A DNA stretch of 64,000 bases from a virus: the IMG/VR virus record IMGVR_UViG_3300041405_000148, positions 25,310 through 89,309 of that record. One strand, written 5' to 3'. Position 1 is the first letter of the stretch; the number at the start of each line of letters is the position of its first letter. Below are positions 61,508 through 64,000 of the stretch, piece by piece. Under the pieces are notes generated by a model. It was not told the DNA's origin. It was given only the letters and a program-made list of their open reading frames with translations, and made no database searches. Made by a program: the position numbers and the translations under genes.

Positions 61508-61707
61508 TGGAAAAGGAAGAATATAAATATGAGCCGCACCAGTTTGTATTCTGGAAAGCAGCAGGTAAACATTACTGTGTATGGTGTGGTTTAGTTGCTT
61601 TGAATAACCCTTATAGTGAATGGGCTGTTGAAAAAGGTTGTCTCAATAAATTGCACACAAGCCACAACAACACAAGACGTAAATTTACAAAATTAAAAGG
61701 TATTTAA
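61507..61707 (+). CDS. Small zinc-finger-like protein
   Basis: 66 residues, start overlapping the previous stop (TAATG). HYCVWCGLVALNNPYSEWAV, then EKGCLNKLHTSHNNTRRKF gives CxxC plus C/H residues that could hold zinc, with a basic end. Unknown function. Confidence 0.6.
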   Translation: MEKEEYKYEPHQFVFWKAAGKHYCVWCGLVALNNPYSEWAVEKGCLNKLHTSHNNTRRKFTKLKGI

Positions 61708-61803
61708 TGGTACATGTTGTCACCTGATTAGGTAAAAGTGTGAAATTTCTCTTTTGTTTATGTTTTTAGGACGAAACTAATAGTTTTTTACCAAAATTTA
61801 GGT

Positions 61804-61835
61804 TAAAATATGAATATAGAATAATTGTAATTCTA
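61804..61835 (+). promoter_or_regulatory. TAAAAT promoter with 5' stem-loop
   Basis: TAAAAT at 61804 within GGTTAAAATATGAATA, then TAGAAT-AATTGTA-ATTCTA at 61817-61835 and a GGAG site. Same layout as 54821 and 63763. About 100 bases before it (61708-61803) hold no gene. Confidence 0.55.
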
Positions 61836-61850
61836 TCACAGGAGAAAGTT

Positions 61851-62228
61851 ATGGAAATCACACCTCAGTTTAAAACGCACTACTGCTACTCAGTTGATAA
61901 CAAAGAATTTGAAGGAAAGTTTGAGACTATTGAAGATGCTAAACTTGCATACATTTTGAAAGAAAGACCAAAGAATGATACTATCTATTATATTGGTGAG
62001 CTAGTTGAGTATAGCCCAAGGGATTTCATTAGTGTGCTGAGCTTAGTTGAAAATATGAATGGTCAAGCAATCTTTGAGGTTGGCCCTGAGAAAGCAGGGA
62101 ATTGGCCTGAAGTGAGTCAATCTAAGTACCATGAATTAAGAGAAATTCTTGCAAAATTTTTCGAACAGTATTACCCTGTAGATTTTACAGGTGTTACTAA
62201 AGTTAAACGATACATTGTTGGTGAATAA
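61851..62228 (+). CDS. Hypothetical protein
   Basis: 125 residues: FKTHYCYSVDNKEFEGKFET, IGELVEYSPRDFISVLSLVE, LREILAKFFEQYYPVDFTGV. Alpha/beta with no known motif. Led by a stem-loop leader and AGGAGAAAGTT. Confidence 0.6.
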   Translation: MEITPQFKTHYCYSVDNKEFEGKFETIEDAKLAYILKERPKNDTIYYIGELVEYSPRDFISVLSLVENMNGQAIFEVGPEKAGNWPEVSQSKYHELREILAKFFEQYYPVDFTGVTKVKRYIVGE

Positions 62229-62237
62229 GGAGTAGAT

Positions 62238-62390
62238 ATGATCATTAATATTGAGATTTCACGTGGTGAACTGTACCAGGTAGATTCTTCTACAGAAGAG
62301 CTTGAAGAAATTGTGTGGGAGATGGTCGGAAACGCTATTGACCCAATGGAAAGACTCGATGTTGATTTGAATATCACTGTGTATGATTAA
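62238..62390 (+). CDS. Small acidic hypothetical protein
   Basis: 50 residues from ATG at 62238 behind AAGGAGTAGAT. IINIEISRGELYQVDSSTEE, then WEMVGNAIDPMERLDVDLNI. The stop is fused to the following terminator. Unknown function. Confidence 0.58.
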   Translation: MIINIEISRGELYQVDSSTEELEEIVWEMVGNAIDPMERLDVDLNITVYD

Positions 62391-62415
62391 AAAAGCGCCG
62401 AAAGGCGCTTTTTTA
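62388..62415. terminator. Strong terminator, symmetrical
   Basis: AAAAGCGCC-GAAA-GGCGCTTTT with A run before and T run after, so it can end transcription both ways. Confidence 0.9.
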
Positions 62416-62444
62416 TTGACTAAATTTTGTGTATGAGTTAGAAT
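62416..62444 (+). promoter_or_regulatory. Promoter for the 62472 gene
   Basis: TTGACT and TAGAAT, 17-base spacer, directly after the terminator. Confidence 0.78.
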
Positions 62445-62471
62445 GTGGGGAAAACAACAGAGGAGATTTAA

Positions 62472-62702
62472 ATGTTACGTGGTCTACAGGGCAAAATTGT
62501 TAAATTTACCAAGTACTCAGATTCTGGTAAGTGGCGTGGGACAGGTGTGGGCAAAGTTATGATCGTAGAGCGGGGAGAAAAGATAGTTGTCTCCATTCGT
62601 GAGCACCACATGTACAAACCACAACAGCTGGTTGAAGTGTTCCCTTGGGAGACTGAGGATCGCTATCGTTGCGACGTTATCTTAAGTGTGAAAGAGGAAT
62701 AA
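62472..62702 (+). CDS. Small beta-rich hypothetical protein
   Basis: 76 residues: LRGLQGKIVKFTKYSDSGKW, GVGKVMIVERGEKIVVSIRE, then PQQLVEVFPWETEDRYRCDV. The pattern suggests a small SH3-like barrel. AGAGGAGATTTAA precedes the ATG. Unknown function. Confidence 0.62.
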   Translation: MLRGLQGKIVKFTKYSDSGKWRGTGVGKVMIVERGEKIVVSIREHHMYKPQQLVEVFPWETEDRYRCDVILSVKEE

Positions 62703-62704
62703 AT

Positions 62705-63049
62705 ATGGTGAAGATAGAAGGTTTTGAGAACGTAAGACGAGTGGTGCAAATTGAAGTAGAATCCAAAGAGCTAATGAAAGTTTGTGAGACAGGTCTGAAA
62801 AATGAACACCTATCCCTCTTGATAAAAAGAAAAGTTTTTAGTATGATTATCTCAGCTTCAGAGGAGTTAAGAGATAAAATGGTTGTAGTCTTTACATCGA
62901 GCAATGGCATTAGGTCATGGTTGGTAGAGGATGGTTATGACCATCATAAAGGTGAGACTTTGTATACAAAACTTCGTGACCTTACAGAGGAAGAGTGTAG
63001 ATTGTTAGACTTAGCTGAAGAGGTTGCATCACTATTTAACAAAGATTAG
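62705..63049 (+). CDS. Hypothetical protein
   Basis: 114 residues from ATG at 62705 behind GAGGAATAAAT. VVQIEVESKELMKVCETGLK, MVVVFTSSNGIRSWLVEDGY, DLTEEECRLLDLAEEVASLF. Unknown function. Confidence 0.6.
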   Translation: MVKIEGFENVRRVVQIEVESKELMKVCETGLKNEHLSLLIKRKVFSMIISASEELRDKMVVVFTSSNGIRSWLVEDGYDHHKGETLYTKLRDLTEEECRLLDLAEEVASLFNKD

Positions 63050-63061
63050 GAGATAAACAAA

Positions 63062-63316
63062 ATGGGTTTCAGGTTTAGAAACAGGATCAAAATTGCCCCT
63101 GGCATTTATATAAACTTAGGCAAAAAAGGTATCAACTCTGTTAGTGCAGGTGCTGGACCTTTCACCAGCAACTTTAACAGGTCTGGTGTAAAACACACAA
63201 CTGGTTTGCATGGTTCAGGACTCTCTTATGAGAGTAAGAGGCAGAACTACGTAAAAGGTTCAAAGAAAATTTTCTGGATCTTATTTGTTCTGTTACTTTT
63301 GTGGGTCATTTTCTAA
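63062..63316 (+). CDS. DUF4236-family protein with C-terminal membrane span
   Basis: 84 residues. MGFRFRNRIKIAPGIYINLG, then KKGINSVSAGAGPF is the DUF4236 start; the usual long C-terminus is replaced by a short basic linker and a membrane span (IFWILFVLLLLWVIF). Function unknown. AGGAGATAAACAA precedes ATG. Confidence 0.82.
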   Translation: MGFRFRNRIKIAPGIYINLGKKGINSVSAGAGPFTSNFNRSGVKHTTGLHGSGLSYESKRQNYVKGSKKIFWILFVLLLLWVIF

Positions 63317-63333
63317 TCCTTAAGGAGGTCAAT

Positions 63334-63714
63334 GTGAATTCAAAAAAGCTACTGCAAGTTTATCGTGTTGTAGGTCCTGATGAGAAAGGGTTTTACTTTA
63401 CTGATGTCTTACACAAGATCAATAAAGAGATTGGTTATGACACAGGTTGTCCATCTAGCGAACACCCTATGCCCTGTGATGATGGTATTGAGGATTTCCC
63501 TAGCAGTTATCGTTTTGGTTTTAATTCCTTACGTCAACTCAAGGCATGGTTTAGCCCTAAGATTTTAACAGTAGCTGCCTCTAACGGATGTAAGGTAGAA
63601 ATTTGGGAGGTCAATAATAAATTTGTTTTGGGACGCAGGCAGATGTGCTTCTGCCCAGAGTCTGCAACCAAGGTAAAGAGTCTGCCAGCTTCTCATTTTA
63701 TGAAACAGAGTTAA
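63334..63714 (+). CDS. Hypothetical protein, GTG start
   Basis: 126 residues. GTG at 63334 lies seven bases after AAGGAGG; starting upstream would enter the DUF4236 end. VYRVVGPDEKGFYFTDVLHK, GCPSSEHPMPCDDGIEDF, SYRFGFNSLRQLKAWFSPKI, then CKVEIWEVNNKFVLGRRQMC. Similar small proteins occur in phages, but I cannot name a family. Confidence 0.62.
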   Translation: MNSKKLLQVYRVVGPDEKGFYFTDVLHKINKEIGYDTGCPSSEHPMPCDDGIEDFPSSYRFGFNSLRQLKAWFSPKILTVAASNGCKVEIWEVNNKFVLGRRQMCFCPESATKVKSLPASHFMKQS

Positions 63715-63762
63715 AGACTAAAAGATTAAGCAATTCCACATTTAATCCTCTTTGATCTGTGT

Positions 63763-63793
63763 TAAAATATATAAGTAGAGAATTTGTATCTCT
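63763..63793 (+). promoter_or_regulatory. TAAAAT promoter with 5' stem-loop
   Basis: TAAAAT at 63763 in TGTTAAAATATATAAG, then AGAGA-ATTTGTA-TCTCT at 63777-63793. Third copy of this layout; its loop (ATTTGTA) resembles that at 61823 (AATTGTA). Confidence 0.55.
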
Positions 63794-63815
63794 TATTTTA
63801 ACAAAAGGGAAGATT

Positions 63816-64000
63816 ATGTGGAATAGAATACTGGAAGCAACACTTGGAAACTTTTTAGATGATTTTGTAAAGGATGACATCAAAACCCGCTTGTTCGTTG
63901 ATGAAAGCATAGATGCCCTTTGTGTGGAAACCTCCTACAAAGGTGAAGTTGTAGACCGTGCAGAACTGCCACTTGGACATCTACTCAAGTCAATAATGGA
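63816..64000 (+). CDS. Partial hypothetical protein, cut by the right edge
   Basis: Starts ATG at 63816 behind AAAAGGGAAGATT and is open for 61 codons to the edge. MWNRILEATLGNFLDDFVKD, then RLFVDESIDALCVETSYKGE. No family recognised from this part. Confidence 0.55.
   Translation, partial: MWNRILEATLGNFLDDFVKDDIKTRLFVDESIDALCVETSYKGEVVDRAELPLGHLLKSIM

Overview
The window is one end of a large, AT-rich, tailed-phage genome that infects an enterobacterium. Phage hallmarks are a large terminase, portal, prohead protease, tail-fibre-like protein, Rz/Rz1 spanins, an N-acetylmuramidase endolysin and about 26 tRNA or tRNA-like genes. The host is inferred from an Lpp-like murein lipoprotein whose C-terminus nearly matches the enterobacterial one, an RdgC homologue, Gram-negative spanins, and a patch of lambdoid-style genes at 55.85-57.5 kb. 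Gene content (NAMPT plus Prs, class Ib ribonucleotide reductase, ThyX, PhoH, Sir2, many tRNAs) resembles large enterobacterial myoviruses of the rV5/PVP-SE1 kind; that placement is from memory and untested.

Layout. From 1 to 21 kb nearly everything reads leftwards: packaging and head genes (0-4.6 kb); tRNA array I with small ORFs (4.7-6.55 kb); an Lpp mimic, tail protein, spanins and a possible small terminase (6.8-11.5 kb); tRNA array II (11.6-14.2 kb); a DUF1328 membrane protein; a Y-RNA-like gene; a Ro60-like DUF2828/vWA protein (14.8-16.3 kb); then a NAMPT-Prs-PcfJ block (16.8-20.9 kb). A control region at 20.9-21.65 kb carries promoters in both directions and a hairpin RNA. From 21.65 kb to the right edge everything reads rightwards in a dense chain of overlapping genes, each with a strong AGGAG site.

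How the genes may work together. The right arm holds: (i) an RNA-repair group (cyclic-phosphate receiver-domain protein, metallophosphoesterase, RNA ligase, P-loop 5'-kinase-like protein), which fits a phage that carries many tRNAs and must survive anticodon nucleases; (ii) Sir2, which with NAMPT and Prs points to control of NAD; (iii) DNA handling (Toprim protein, cytosine and adenine methyltransferases, ATP-dependent ligase, RdgC, FEN-like nuclease, RuvC-like resolvase, endonuclease VII-like protein, 3'-5' exonuclease); (iv) dNTP supply (MazG-like, HAD nucleotidase, ThyX, NrdH-NrdI-NrdE-NrdF); (v) regulators and effectors (PhoH, HslV-like Ntn hydrolase, PP2A-type phosphatase, SLOG protein, serine recombinase); and (vi) many small acidic proteins near the right end.

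Most unusual. A ~124-nt RNA next to the DUF2828 gene folds into a circularly permuted tRNA body on a closed Ro-binding-like stem, the architecture of bacterial YrlA Y RNAs. The spaces between tRNAs hold several other strongly paired, partly pseudoknotted RNAs, and several tRNAs are aberrant. Five small proteins at 57.8-59.7 kb end in a shared W-x-[SP]-S-S-x-x-C tail. A dnaX-type frameshift site joins two ORFs at 29.62 kb. Two nuclease genes appear to start at CTG and ATA codons. Several right-arm promoters place a stem-loop at the very 5' end of the transcript. All folds and homology calls were made by eye.
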